From Alnus glutinosa (Eukaryota; Streptophyta; Magnoliopsida; Fagales; Betulaceae): DNA of 64,000 nucleotides. The position numbers and the translations under genes are program-made. The notes under the pieces are model-generated. The model was not told where the DNA came from, made no database searches, and saw only the letters and a list, made by a program, of their open reading frames with translations. Location: positions 4,110,001 to 4,174,000 of the forward strand of contig NC_084888.1 in the NCBI RefSeq assembly GCF_958979055.1, in the 5' to 3' direction. Below are positions 1-14,927 of the stretch, piece after piece (the stretch's first letter is position 1; every line of letters starts with the position of its first letter).

Positions 1-354
1 GATTGTAGGTACTCTTGTATACACTTTGTGTACTAAGGTTGCACCCCTCGATAATTATATATAGAAGAGAAAATATAATTTGCTCAAACGGATACTGAAA
101 TTAGGGAAATGACAATGAGTTGACAGATCTATTTGATTCAAATCCATGGTGATTTTCAGAATAACATTGCGAATTTAAGCAAATGATTGAGTTGCATGCC
201 CCCATCATCAATTCTTGAGGTGCAATTTCATTTGGCTATTTACAACAATCATCTTTATCCAAATAAGCAAACAACAACAGCCCAGTCATCCTTGGGTAGA
301 TTTAGGCCACTTCCTTCCTCTTCAGCGGCCCATAACATCCATGGAGAGACGTTT
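1..354. other. 3' flank of the cysteine protease gene
   Basis: This stretch follows the protease stop codon (the gene runs on the minus strand), so its higher-numbered part is probably 3' UTR. It is AT-rich with no recognisable coding sequence. In particular, no exon coding for a granulin domain is visible on the minus strand. Confidence 0.5.
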
Positions 355-2619
<2,265 letters not shown>

Positions 2620-2710
2620 GTTGGAAGGAGATGGGTGGAAGGTCTTGTTTCTTAGAGAAAGGGAAAAGAGAACGGAGTGGACTGTTTGTTGAAGAGGCCA
2701 GAGGAGTTGG

Positions 2711-2720
2711 GTTTATATAG
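2711..2720 (-). promoter_or_regulatory. TATA box of the cysteine protease gene
   Basis: Minus strand reads CTATATAAAC, a near-ideal plant TATA box, about 92 bp upstream of the ATG. This fits a short 5' UTR. Assigned from motif and position only. Confidence 0.6.
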
Positions 2721-2816
2721 AAAATCAATTGCTTATCAGAAAGGGTAAGAAAAAAATAATAATAATAATTTGGTCTAATATTCGGGATTGGTTCATGAAT
2801 GTAAGGAAAATAATTA

Positions 2817-2833
2817 AGAGAGAGAGAGAGAGA
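2817..2833. repeat. (AG)n microsatellite
   Basis: About eight AG units upstream of the protease promoter. A pyrimidine-rich tract follows at about 2950-2982. Confidence 0.8.
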
Positions 2834-3032
2834 CGGCTTAACTCCTAGAAATCGGAGCAGAACTGCCACACCATGTGGCCTCGTGGGGGTCGGTTTTGGT
2901 GTAGAAATACAAGACGAACCGGATTGGGATTTCCAACGCCTAATGCGTTTACTTTTCTTTTTTTCTTTTTCTTTTTCTTTTTGTAAATTTATCATTAAAT
3001 TTTTAAAACTCACACATGATCTCACATATTTA

Positions 3033-3347
3033 GGGTGCATTTGAGATTGTAATTTTGTAGATAAAATATATAATTTTAAGTTAAATCGCAGAAAATGAAC
3101 TATTTGAAAATTACATTTTTAAAAAATTAAGATTTGAAAACACAAAAATTTATTTTTTTTCAAATTGCAGGCAAGTTTATTTTTTTTGAAAACGTAGAAT
3201 TTTAAAAGCAAACCTACGATTTAAAGGCCAAACTGTGATTTTGTCAAACGCTTAACTGTATTTTTAAAAATTACTTTTTCAAATTGTATATTTTAAAATC
3301 GCTATTTTTAAATCACATTTTTTAAAATTACAAATCTAAAAGGACCC
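3033..3347. repeat. AT-rich MITE-like repeat, copy 1
   Basis: Begins GGGTGCATTTGAGATTGT and ends with an inverted relative of it (ACAAATCTAAAAGGACCC). The inside shares blocks with 37816-38030, such as TCAAATTGCAGG and TTTTAAAATCG. It is probably a non-autonomous DNA transposon. I found no clean target duplication. Confidence 0.5.
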
Positions 3348-4891
3348 ATAATTATAAGTTTACATATTTTTATACGAAGATGAACAGAGATAGCAAAAAA
3401 AATAAAAACAAAAATTTCACTTCACAACAATTGGGTGCTCAAATTGATAGCAATTAAAGGCTTTTCGTGAAAAAGTTAATGAGAAATACAGAATTTTGAA
3501 ATGTCCGACCACCTAAGAAACAGTTAAATTTTATATAAATTCTCTAAAAAAAAAAAACTATTTAAATTTCTAACAAATTCGAAAACTTTTTGTGAGAAAC
3601 TTCATATAAAATTTAACTTTCTAATATACGCTTTTTCACAAAAATATGTAAATTATTAACAATTTGAGCGGACCCCCGGCCCCTTTGCCCTTTGCCCTTT
3701 GGTAGACTGGTAGTTGAGAGTAGTTTGAAAACACAGAAGCCCCAATAATGGGGAACTGGAGCTTTGGGGGTGACAGCCGCCTTTTTAAGCGAATGAGATA
3801 TTGCCACGTAGGAACGACTTTGCTTAGATCAGAGGTAAGGCTGATCCGAAACCCGTCAGAAAACTCGAACTCCGTGCCACTGTATGGCCAAGCAAATTAA
3901 AAGGAATGGCCACCGAAAGCAGAAAATAAAAATGGAAGGCGCATGAGATAAAGCTACAGATTACAATGGCAAAAAGGCCGTCTTTGCTGAGTAATTGGAA
4001 CGAAATTGTATCATAAAAGAGAAATGCTGACTTTTCAACACTTAGCTTTTAAATTTTGGTTTCAATTTAATTCTCTGTAGTAATTCTGCGATTTCTATGT
4101 GCCCAAGAAAAAGCCTAAAACTTTCCTTAATCCGGAAGTTGCAAATTCCACATCCATCAATATTAAAGCAAGGAACGAGGTTGATACGTCTCCCTACTCT
4201 TTGACTTTTTAATTTGATTTTTTATCAAAAAAAATAAATAAAAACATGTTAGTCTCAGTTATGGAAATTTCCTTTCTTATTGGTTTTTGTTTGGAGTATA
4301 GTAAGAGTTGAAGAATTCAATATACAATTGAAGATCATCGTAATTCAAAACTATGACTTAGCTATAATTAAAGACTATTATTTAATTTCAATTGATGATT
4401 GTGACTTATTTACGGTTGAAGAACTATTACCTAATTGTAATTAAAATTTATTTGTAGTATTTGATTCTCCTATAAATAAAAGTTTGTCATATTGTAAACA
4501 TTACTTTAAAAAAAAAAAAAAAAAATTAAAATATAACTCCTTAAACTTTATTCAATATACATAAGTTATAGGCAAAACACCGTAATTTTTTGTGTCTAAT
4601 TTTATAACCTGCTTTATATTTCACATTATATTATCTTTCGGTTTTGCACAAAGAATTGGTCTATGCTATCCACAAGGCTTACACTTCTTCAGCCAATAAC
4701 ATTTTGACAGGTCAGTTCCGTCCTATTTCTATTTGAAAGTTAGGTCCAACTAACAGTCAGTATGGTCACCCACCAAATCCATCTAACCAAAGCTTCTCTC
4801 TGCCCATCCAGTGCTACGTCGTTAATTCCATATACCAAAAGCCAAAAAAAAAAAAAAAAAAAAAAACCAACAAGTGACCAATATCCTCTAT

Positions 4892-5049
4892 AGTAATGTT
4901 TTTTGTACAACTCTAACATAATTTTTGCACAATTCTAACAACATTTTTTTTCAGATCAACCATTGAATATTTATGACCTACATATTGAAAAACAAATCTA
5001 ATGGTTGATCATAAAAATAAGTAGTTAGAGTTATGCAAGAGATATTACT
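4892..5049. repeat. Foldback MITE, about 158 bp
   Basis: The left end AGTAATGTTTTTTGTACAAC is inverted at the right end, where the reverse complement reads AGTAATATCTCTTGCATAAC; both ends continue into TCTAAC. The bases CTAT flank both sides and may be a short target duplication. A diverged relative lies at 51560-51745. Confidence 0.55.
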
Positions 5050-5219
5050 CTATCATCTATCGTATTCTTGGGATGCAAAAGGGAATAACATCCTCTCGTC
5101 ATTCCTTTCCATTTTAAGTAAAATTCAGAAGAATTTGAACAATTTTATTTGAAATGGAAATGATCATCTTCCGGCCAAACGTGAGAGTACACATTTTTTG
5201 TTTAAAAAATGCAAGACAT

Positions 5220-5343
5220 ACAACTCTTTTACAACTTATTAACACTTGTCTGCATGTGATTAGAACGTGTTAATTTTTTTTTTCTAGTGGTTGACGTCAT
5301 GACATGACTACTAACACATGTCAATAAGTTATAAAAGAGTCGT
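5220..5343. repeat. Short foldback element, about 124 bp
   Basis: The left end ACAACTCTTTTACAACTTAT pairs with the right end, whose reverse complement begins ACGACTCTTTTATAACTTAT. It has the structure of a small MITE. No clear target duplication was seen. Confidence 0.5.
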
Positions 5344-6427
5344 AGGTATAGCATCGATAAGATGGAGTGCAATAACCCTGCCTTATTGAACTGCAATAGA
5401 GCAATAGTATGTGAGTGCTGGAAAAATCCCACCTACTCCGACAACTATCCGGGCACTCACCTACCCTGCCCTATTACAATGCAATAGGACATAAGTATTG
5501 CACATGATCCATGATACCATGTAGCACAACTATTTCTGTTCTATTTGACAGATGCTACATAAATGCTTCCTCGGGATTGATTGGCTGAGAGTGGTGAGGT
5601 TGTGTGGAACATGGGGTACCGGCACTGCCGCACCAGGTTTGAACTTTGAGCCACACTCTCTTAATTAAATTGGCCACCGTATGCATATGCCCTCATCCGC
5701 CCATTTCCGGGAGCTTCAAGTTTTTTATTTCGTCTCCAATCATTTATTTTGCACCGGTTTTGGAGCTGGAAAACACGCCCATGGTAAGGCCCGAAATAGA
5801 GTCCCACGGCCACATGCACGTTACGGCCACGAAATACGCACTTCAATAACAAAAAAGCTTTCTGAAACTGAGCCACCCACAGACGAGAGAGACAGACAGA
5901 GAGTAATGGTCGTCAGAGCAATTTCTGCCACACGAGGGAGCTCATTTGTGGTGAATTCCGTTGGCTTAGATAGTACTAGTCATGCTGTATTTATGCACAA
6001 TAGCAAAGGATAATCTTTTTGCAATGAATGAAGGCTTTATTACATTTGGTATCGTTTCTAAGAAACACAACTGAACGCAACTCTATGATTCCTATTTAGA
6101 AGATTCTGTATAAAATTTGAACCCTATTGGATACAAGCTTTCTGCAAGGCATGAGACGCATCCAGTGAAACTACCACTCTTTCATGAGACCAGAATATCA
6201 ATCACCCCAACAAAAAAATAAATGAAAAAAAAAAAGAAATTGCGCAAACTTATGTTGAATTCAAGCTGAATTGCGTGACTGGCTTGCGACAACCGGTGCC
6301 TTCCCTTCCCGTATGTACCCGTAACACCACTTGCGTTTCAGCTTTATCAATCAAATTGTGATTCTGAAGGTCACTGGTTTCAAATTCACACAGCATTATA
6401 TTATCTCAGATGTCCCAGGCTAATCTT

Positions 6428-9400
6428 TCAGTTTTCAGAATGCCTCACAGGAAGCTGCGGCTCTACTATTTTTGTGTCGCGCTTTCTCTTACTTCGAGAA
6501 CTGCGTTTAGATCTGGATGTTCGAGTCTTTGAAGAATGCTTCACTATGTGTTCTTGGACACCAGTCAATACTTTCTCATTAGATGGGAGTTCAGGAGGAG
6601 CATCTGGCCATGGCGTACGTTTCGATGGGATGGTAATCTCCAAAGGAGGGTCAATTATCCATCTGTATAAAACACGTAAAAAATTCAGTGCATGTTATGC
6701 ATGCTGGACAACTTATCCAGTCAATAGAAATTGGAAAAGAAAATTCAGATCCAATTACAGCCCATGCATATTATGCCACACTAAAAGCAGAATACAATGA
6801 GAATAGAAAATTTAAGGCTTTCATGTGTTCATATCACAGAACCAAACATTGAAGAATACAATGCCTCAGGATGTCCAAAATGTGGAACATTTTTTACATG
6901 TACACCACTATTGGCTTTTAGATTAACCAACTTTCGAAGAAACAAGATGGTCACAGACATCCAGAAGTCACACCATTGATGAATGCTAATAATCTTACTT
7001 ATGGAAGCATCAAAAGCTAGAGAAGTATGAAGGTCTATATACACAATGAGTTGTGAGAAGCCTTTAGTTCCGGTGGCCAAGTAGCATAGCATATCACCTT
7101 GTGGGAGGTCTTAAAAGTCCTAGAGCACACATTATTTTTTTATTTTATTTTTTTATAAGTAAGAAAATTTTATTAAAAAAGCATAAGGCACTCCTAAGTA
7201 CACAGGAAGTATACAAGGTACAACCCAATTAGCCCACCGAAGAAAACCCAATAAAACCCACAAGAAACCCAAAATACAACCGAACCCCCATCAAAACCCA
7301 ACTCCCAAAAGCTACAAATAACCCAAAATACAGTAGAACCCCATCACACACCCAAAAAAAAACAGAAAATACCCCCAATCAAACACCCAATCCCTCCCAC
7401 CTAGAAGACGCACAAATTTGAAGGAAGTTGAATGTGTAATCAGTAATGTGTTTGCTTATGATTGTGCTTATTATCCTAAATATAGTGAAGATAAAAAAAG
7501 AAAGAATTTTTTTAAAAGGGAGTCTAGACAACTAATAAAAATATGACGAATGCATTGTGCCGCACAGGGCATTTCAGCACAAAATTTGAGTACAACAAGA
7601 GAACACTGGACATCGTCACAAGTCAAGTAACTATAAATGAGGTCATCTATTGAAATTTCACACGCCACTTCTTCATTAACCACCAAATTTCAGATTCAGA
7701 ACATCACTCTAAGTATAGTAACTAGCCACAAAACTGCATAATTTATATGGAAAAACCTCAGGGTCAAGCCCTTTTAAAAATGGAGGATTAACTAGTCCTA
7801 TATCTTCAATTTTTTGACAGAATGACCAAAAATGGAATAAAATTGACAACCTTGAGTCCAATTCTTCAAAAGAAAAAGCGATCAAATGCACCAAAGTTAG
7901 CCTCTCCATGCCCTCTTCTAACATTTGCTCTATGATAGATATTGGGTCTGTGAGCTGGATGATGTTTAAAAGTCATCATCTTAAAAAAATAGTGGTTCTG
8001 GAAAGCATCACCAGGCCACATCGATCATAATTTTGTAGGATATAAGCGACTACTAGTTAAAGACACGTTTAAACCACCCCACTCCTGGACCCACATCTCC
8101 AGCTGAAACACGTAAATCATACTTTGTGGCACATGAATGCTTAGATGCATCTGAAAGTAATATGACGGCCTTAAACTCACTCATAACAAGAATGGTTCCA
8201 ACATAGTCCCTTGCATCTGACATGATAGAACAGGTGGGGCCCAACTAAACCAATCCACTAGACTGTGATACAGTAATTCTTAATGCATAAGGATTGTCCA
8301 ATGAAATTTATGAATGGGCTCACCGGAACATTATCCAAAAATGCCTACATTCCCTATTAACATCAGGCAATAATAGTTACCAATCAACTAAAAATAAGCA
8401 TAAACCACCAAAGGGGCTTGGCTTAGTGGCAAAGCTAACTCCCATGAAGTATGATGAGGGGATGATATGGGTTGGGTTAGGCCATGGCTTAAACCATCTT
8501 GAAGGAGAGCCTGCAGGTCCCTCATGTCGCAGGCTCGTCTAGATATTTGTATCAGGATTAAGGCTTTGTCAAGACATGTATATAGGGCTCTTTCAGTGTT
8601 ATGTCAGGTTTATGTCAACACTTGATTCATTGTGGGGCCTTGACATATTACCAGAAGTCCACATAGCAAACTACTAAGCAAATATTTTTTTTTTCTTTAA
8701 AATAAACAAATACAAATAAAAATATAAGTGACACGAGGAAAGTTAAAAGTAAGGTCATTTAGGACTCGTTTGGGTGTGCGATTTTTCTTTGTTTTTTATT
8801 CTACTATTATATACTATATTCAAAATTGTAAATACCGAGAAAATTTGTTTTTTGAAATTATGATTGGATGGTTTAGAGAATCTGAAACAAAATTGAAAAA
8901 ACATGTTTGGTAATGTGAATTGAATTGAATATATTGGGAAAAGTAAAACTGAAATGAAAAAGAAAATTAAATCTAAAATTGCAAAAAATAAAAATAAAAA
9001 TTTGGGGTGGTTCGAATACAAAACTAATGGGGGTGGCCATTTCAGGGGTGGTCCAGCCACCACCCCCAGACACGCAGGGGTGGCTTTTTTCGGTGGCTCA
9101 GCCACCCCTGGGTTATTTTTACTTTTAGTCTTTTTCTTCTTTTTTTCGTTTATATATATATATTTTTTGAGTTGGGTTAAAATCGGGTTGGATAAAACCC
9201 AAGTAGAATTTAAATTTAAAAAACCTACCCAAACATGTTTTTAAAAAATAATAATAATAAATGCTACCCAATAAGCTCTAGTGGGTAAACTGATGGTCAA
9301 GAAAGAATGTGAGCTAGGACAGCCTTAAGAATTTGATACAGAGGGGATGTCTTGCAAAGGAAAGTAGTGGAATGGCGTTCCAGGTTCTAACATGATGGGG

Positions 9401-12391
9401 GATTGATAAAACAGAATAGAGAGGCCTTTAAAATGCTGTATACAGGTCCTTTTAATAGTCATGTGCATAGTGAATCAAAGAAGATGAAGAAGATTAAATA
9501 TGACATGTCATGTGGACCTAAACTCCTTGCTGCTAGGGATTTTCAACTCCTGACAAATAAGATTACTACCCAAGTGAAACAGGACATGCCACTAGCAAGA
9601 CATCATACCAAAAAAATAGAGAATTGAACAACATGACTTCCTTATGGGGTCTTGGACACAAAAACACGCATAAAATTGGAAAGGACAAAGCAGCATAAGT
9701 CGGTTTGTAACTGTATTGTTAAGGAACATACATATACCTTTAACCAAAGATGACTTGTATAATCATGAACAAATCATGATCAACAAAACATGTGTCTGTA
9801 CGCATCTATGAGTAATATTTATGCTTATACATATATATATATAGAAAGGCAACTTTTAAATATGACCTTAAAAACAAAATAGATCGCAAGCATTCTACTC
9901 ATTTTGAAAGTGAATAGATACAGGAGCAACTAACCATTCTCTTCTATAGATTTTTAGAAACGTGGACACAGCTGATGCATCATTAAAACTGACATAGCAA
10001 TCATCAAGAGGTTTACGACTAGCATTCTGAGGGGTAAAACATCATACAATAATTGCATTCAAATAACCATATGAGCAGAACAAGTAGAACCCACAAGTTC
10101 AGCCCAACATTCCATTCTCAATAAAATGAGACAATTGGCAAAGGTTAAGCACTAGATCAGCAACTCTGTTTACCTCCTCAACAAGATGTTTTATTTTGAA
10201 ATATGTTCAGCTTCAACAGGCTACATTTAGTACACTTAATTTTAAAAGGATAAGGGAATAAAACTTATTTCGTGTCACTCAAACTGCAATTCTTGCAGAT
10301 TGGAGGAACTGTGAGGTACAAAAGCATATCATGCTTAATTTTCATGCCACAGTCCGTCTCAAATCAGTACATTCTTTTGATAATGTCTACTTTCCAAATT
10401 TTTTAAGGGACAGTGCTTTAAATAATAAGTGATATGGGGTTGTCAATCAGTTTGAATCCGCAGAAAAGTTCACCTTGATCTCTAATATTAGGCAGTAGAT
10501 TCCCTTTGACTAGTTCTGATTTCAACTTACACTCAGATCAATAAAGAAGCCATTTACTAAAAGATCAGCCTGATCTTATCAGTTCAATGACTCAAACCAT
10601 TAGGGAGGATGGTCATCAACGGTCAGTTAAAGTGACAATTCCAACATGCATAACATGTGTGACAGTACCCAAGCATATCACAACCTTCAGTGATGACACA
10701 CATGTCTAACACCATGAAAAGGAACCATCACCAACATCTGAAATGACGTTGCAATGCTACTTTTAAACTTATCAAAGTAGATATTCCGAAAGGGAAAACA
10801 AACTTTTGTCAGAATCATTAGGATGTTGAATAATAATAGCAAAATATAAAAGACTCACCCAGGAGGAAATTTGCTATCAGCACGAGCTTCAACCCGGAGC
10901 CACCAGAGCATGATTTGCCGTCCACAGCTTCCAAGTGGCTCCACCAAAGAAACGTCCTTCAGTAGAGATAATGGAGTCTCTACATCCTCATCCGCATGAT
11001 CTAATGTATCAAGATCCTTCACCCACTCCGGCCTCTCTTCAGCATCCTTCCAAAGCAACCGGGAATTCAACACAAACCCAGCCCATTCAAGCTTCCTGGG
11101 CAACACAATCTCCCTGTCACCAATGTAAGTAGCACTCTTCCCCGCATAGGGTATGGAATTAAAGGTGTGCCAACCAACCAACTGATTAGACGAGTTACAC
11201 GCAGGACCTTGGACAGGCACTGCCCGGTTCTCCTCATCCTCTTTCTGAATCACAGATGCTGATGATTCTTCGCCCGTATCACTCGAATGAGCAAGTATCC
11301 CAACCGAAAGAGCACCAACCCATTTGACATTCTGTATCTCATCAAAGAGCTCCATACTATGCATATTACTATCGTCTGCAAACATCACAATCCCATCCAG
11401 CTTCTTTTCTCTCACAATTCTGCTCCATCACAGACCCAGTACATCAAATTCATATTCTAACAACAACAACCTAAATTCTCTACTCCAAATTCACAAGAAA
11501 ACCGAGAAAACGAAGCAATTTGGTCAAGCTTAAGTTGTTTCTTAGTCTTTCATAGTAGAGGATGTAGTGAGTATCTAAATTTTCTAGCTCAATTTTCTAA
11601 GCAACCAAACAGAAAGTAAAAGCAAAAAGAAAATATACTCGCCTCAAAGCGTGAAGCCGCATCCGAGCCTCCAAACGGTGCCGTTCCACCCACGAACTTG
11701 GCATCCGTTGACGGAACCCGACGTGGATAGTCCGTAACTCCGATTTGGCGATGATCGAAGCGGTCTCGTTGGTGGCCCCGCCGGCCTCCACAACGATCCA
11801 CACGAGATCGTAAGGCACGTTCATGAGCGAGTGCATCACTCCAGTCAAGTGCAGCGCCTGGAACGTCCGCACGTAGGTCGGAGTCACCACGATCACAGTC
11901 CTAGGGTTCTTGAACCCGAACTGGAGCCTCTGCTCTGTCTGGACCCGCTCGATGATTCGGTGCGCCTGCATGACCTCCACCGGGTTCGGGTGCGGCCACG
12001 GCCGGATTCGGATCCCGTGCCGCCCGACCACTACCCGGCTGCTCGGGCTCGCGGTGATGCCGGCCGTTCTATTCGCCGCCGGCAGCTCGAGATTCGTGGC
12101 GGCCGGAGTGGAGTATAGGCTGAGGGTTTGGGCGAGTTCGGAGGCTGAGCGAAACGGCGACGTGTAGAGGTTGGCTGCGGGGGAGGAGAAGACGAGGAAG
12201 AAGACGAGGCGCGAGAAGCGGTAGCCGAGGACGAGGCTGATGAGGCAGCAGAGGCCATGGAGGACCAGCCAGAAGATCGCCGACGCGGACTTGATGGAGC
12301 CGTCCGATGAAGAATCCAACGGCCCCGAGGACGCCCTGAAGCTGCTGCTCCGCTTGTTCGCGTAGCTCTGCTGCCACGCCGAGAACTTCAT
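6428..12391 (-). CDS. IRX14: GT43 xylan glycosyltransferase, IRX14-type, 3 exons
   Basis: Golgi type II membrane protein needed for elongating the xylan backbone in secondary walls (role known from Arabidopsis IRX14). Exons (minus): 11643-12391, 10859-11419, 6428-6662; 514 residues against about 525 in Arabidopsis. The N-terminus MKFSAWQQSY and a transmembrane anchor near residues 39-68 are typical. The GT43 domain holds the motifs GRHGIRIRPWPHPNPVEVM, TPTYVRTFQALHLTGVMHSL and VWIVVEAGGATNET, and a DxD-like FADDSN at 263-268. GWHTFNSIPYAGKSA and EPLGSCGRQIMLWWLRVEAR follow. The C-terminus is short and basic (SKTRTSRSKRSSRSKRKR). Intron 1 (11420-11642) only keeps frame with a GC donor (AG|GCGAGT). 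Intron 2 is 4,196 bp and repeat-rich. IRX14 versus its IRX14-L paralogue cannot be separated here. Confidence 0.95.
7125..7430 (-). mobile_element. 3' end of a LINE (non-LTR retrotransposon), in IRX14 intron 2
   Basis: On the minus strand the segment ends TTGTATACTTCCTGTGTACT, then a short stretch with AATAAAATTTTCTTACTTAT and a poly-A tail (poly-T on the plus strand at about 7132-7155). This tail form is typical of plant L1-type LINEs. No reverse-transcriptase coding remains, so it is a 5'-truncated copy. Confidence 0.5.
8404..8545 (+). repeat. Possible tRNA-derived SINE-like sequence
   Basis: GGCTTGGCTTAGTGGCAAAG at about 8416-8435 resembles a Pol III A box. A B box is not convincing (GGTCCCTCATGTCGC near 8516). 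Tentative. Confidence 0.2.
8763..9240. repeat. Dispersed repeat with GGGGTGG palindromes, in IRX14 intron 2
   Basis: The ends contain CGTTTGGGT and its inverse ACCCAAACA. The core (9029-9111) has GGGGTGGCC and GGCCACCCC-like inverted blocks unlike the AT-rich surroundings. Probably a MITE; boundaries are approximate. Confidence 0.4.
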
Positions 12392-12561
12392 TTCCTCACT
12401 CCGCGAGTCTGTGTGTGTGTGTGTGGAGGTGTGGGCTATTTGTCGAGTTTGTTTGAAGTTTGGGTTTGATTTGGTTGGGGGAGGTTGGGGAGTGGTGGTG
12501 GTGGAAGGAGTGGTTGTTTAATTAATCACAGATTTCTTTGGGTTTACGAATCAATCACTGT

Positions 12562-12570
12562 GCTTATATT
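12562..12570 (-). promoter_or_regulatory. Possible TATA box of IRX14
   Basis: Minus strand AATATAAGC about 170 bp before the ATG. A (GT)n tract (about 12410-12424) lies between this motif and the start codon, and a GA-rich tract lies further upstream. Assigned on motif and distance only. Confidence 0.3.
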
Positions 12571-12630
12571 GTTGTCTTCTTAATTTTTCTTTTGTTTCTT
12601 AGTTCTTACAACAACATACAGTGAGGTCGG

Positions 12631-12659
12631 AGAGAGAGACAGCGAGAGAGAGAGAGAGA
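12631..12659. repeat. (GA)n tract upstream of IRX14
   Basis: Two blocks of GA repeats separated by ACAGC. On the minus strand it is a CT-rich tract, common around plant core promoters. Confidence 0.7.
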
Positions 12660-12699
12660 AGAAGCCCATAATCTAGGGGCTGAAAGGGGGCCCCATGTG

Positions 12700-14204
12700 G
12701 GCTCGATTCCGGACAGTGAAGCTTGGTTGGACTGGCGGAGGAGGAACTTTACAGTGTTATTACTCGGACGCTTTTAGTATACAACCAAGTCTCCGCTTTT
12801 TAATCAAGTGGTTTTTTGACCGTTTTACTGTGATAGTCAAAAGCATAATCACTCTTCTTAAGACAAAACGACAAAGAAATATCGGCATTTTTTTTAAGTC
12901 AACGGCCCGTGTAAGAGCGGGCATTTCAAATTTGGTAATCTTCTTGTTCCTAGCGCTAACTTTCATGATACGTGTCTCAATGTCTCTTCAATTCTAGAAT
13001 TTGTTTCCTTTTCCAGCGGTTTCTTAGCAACCAAACAACGGATCCAAAAAAGAAAATGCTGACAACTCGAAGCAAAGTAGAGTAGAGACGATTAATTTTT
13101 GAGAGATACCCAAATGGTGAAATTCAACGACATCCAACCTGCTGACGCTAATTGAAACTGGTTAATGATGATTGAATTTGTTGCGAATATTACCCAGTGA
13201 AAGATAAATATCAAGTGAAGTCAAAGGAATAAATCATAAATGTAACGGTAACGAACAGTAACGACAACGTTGGAGGTTTTCGATGTTGAATTTTATGACC
13301 GGAAGACAACGACAATAAATTGTTTTAAATTACAAATTAACAAAAGTCCCGCCGGAACCAAACGCCGTCGTAGAAAGTAGAGTACGAAACAGTGAATTGG
13401 TTTGGTGGGTGGGTCACCGACTCACGGGTGGGTGGGTGCTTGATTAGGATGCATCACCTGAATTGGTTCGTTTCCTTTGGAGAGAAGCAATCGGACACGT
13501 AGCATTTCTATTTGATTTTTGGGAATTTCAAAAGATAAAAAGCTTTCCTTTGAATCCCTTTTTGTAATAATTTTCTTCAGACTCAATTTATTAAAGACAT
13601 ACGTTCAAAACACATCAAATTCTCACATGATTCTAAAAAACCACGTGTAAAAATTATGATATAGGATTCGCTCAAATTAATTGTCCGAATTTAAGAGAAT
13701 TTGAAGAAATGATTGTGAAATATTATTTATGAAATTCACCTGACTAAATAAAAATTAAGTTGTTCAACCACTTTTTCAGTCAGACGGGTCTCATAAGTGG
13801 TCTCTCACAATTACCTGTCCGAATCCTCTCAAATTAAAATAAATAATTTGATAGGATCCTAATCGTTAAAAATGCATGTAAAAATTAAAAATATACGTGA
13901 AAATTAGTTATATTTTAAACACTGCCAATTTAATAAACAATTTTCCTTCCATCCAATTTCACTTTGTTCAATCTCAAGTGATATTTCTTTTGGTTTGAGA
14001 TACACCGGGTGAAATTTTTTTAGGGAAATATGTGACATTTCATTTGTCTTGTGACTGATTGATGATGATTGGTAACCAAACCAAAAGGAACAAATGTGGT
14101 TGGGAGGTTAAAACTCGTCAAAGTATCTTTCTACATAGAAGAAACATATAATTAACTTAATAGAAATAATTTCAACTGCAATTATGATTATAATTTATTT
14201 TTTT
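12700..14204. other. Intergenic region, no gene seen
   Basis: Moderately AT-rich spacer upstream of IRX14. No conserved coding motif was found. Partly inverted segments around 13663-13850 (AGGATTCG... and CCGAATCCTC) hint at an old foldback element. Confidence 0.5.
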
Positions 14205-14927
14205 GAAAAAGTACACATAACCCTCTCAAACTACCACCTCATTGTCAATGTCCCCCCCAAACTACCAATTGTGTTAATGTCCCCCCCTAAACTACCAAAA
14301 ACTGTCAATGTCCCCCTAATAACAAAAATACCCTTCATAAAATTATTAAAATAAAATAAAAACTAAAAAAATATTTTAAAAATTATTAAATAACAAAAAT
14401 TTATACAAAAAAAAAATTAAAATTAAAAAATGTTTTTTTTTCGTTTTTTTTTTGTTAAAACAAATTATTTTTGTAAGTTTCAGTTATTTTTTCGTTTAGT
14501 TTTTTTTTAAAACAAAAAATCATTCTTTTTTTTTTAATTTAATAAAAAACTTGGTTTTCCTTTTTCTTTTTCGTTTGTTTTTTTTTTAAAATAAATTTGT
14601 TTTTATATTTTTCAGTTATTTTTTCGTTTGTTTTTTTTTAAAAAAAAAAAAAAACTTTCTTTTTCGTTTTTTTATTTTTTTTTTTCGTTTTTTATTTAAT
14701 TTGTTTTTTAAAAAATAATATTTTAGTTTTAGTTTTTTTTTTTCGAATTTATAAGGACATTTTTGTCTTATTCAAAAAAATTTAGGGTTATTTTTGTCTT
14801 TTTGTTGGTATCAGGAGGAACATTGACATTTTTTAGTAGTTTGAGGGGGGCAATTGACACAATTGGTAGTTTGGGGAGTACATTGACAATTAAGTGGTAG
14901 TTTGAAGGGGATATGTGTACTTTTCCC
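14205..14927. mobile_element. Mutator-like MITE with terminal inverted repeats of about 100 bp
   Basis: The left end GAAAAAGTACACATAACCCT and the right end (reverse complement GGAAAAGTACACATATCCCC) match for about 100 bp, including CTCAAACTACCAC, TGTCAATGT and AAACTACCAATTGTGT. The core (14340-14750) is extremely AT-rich with no coding capacity. TTTATTTTTTT lies on both sides (14194-14204 and 14928-14938) and may be an 11-bp target duplication, but it is low-complexity. Confidence 0.7.

Larger units (their letters stand above)
3348..6427. other. Intergenic region, no gene seen
   Basis: AT-rich spacer between the protease promoter and the 3' end of IRX14. It holds poly-A runs (4503-4525, 4840-4866) and two short foldback elements listed separately. 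Reading frames here are short with no recognisable domain. Confidence 0.6.

Noticed and set aside
5360..5500. Inverted GCAATA/CTGCC motifs resembling a hairpin RNA
   Set aside because: Pairing is patchy and no known plant microRNA sequence was recognised.
11589..12377. Long frames on both strands over IRX14 exon 1
   Set aside because: They are shadows of the GC-rich IRX14 exon in other frames; only the IRX14 frame shows family motifs.
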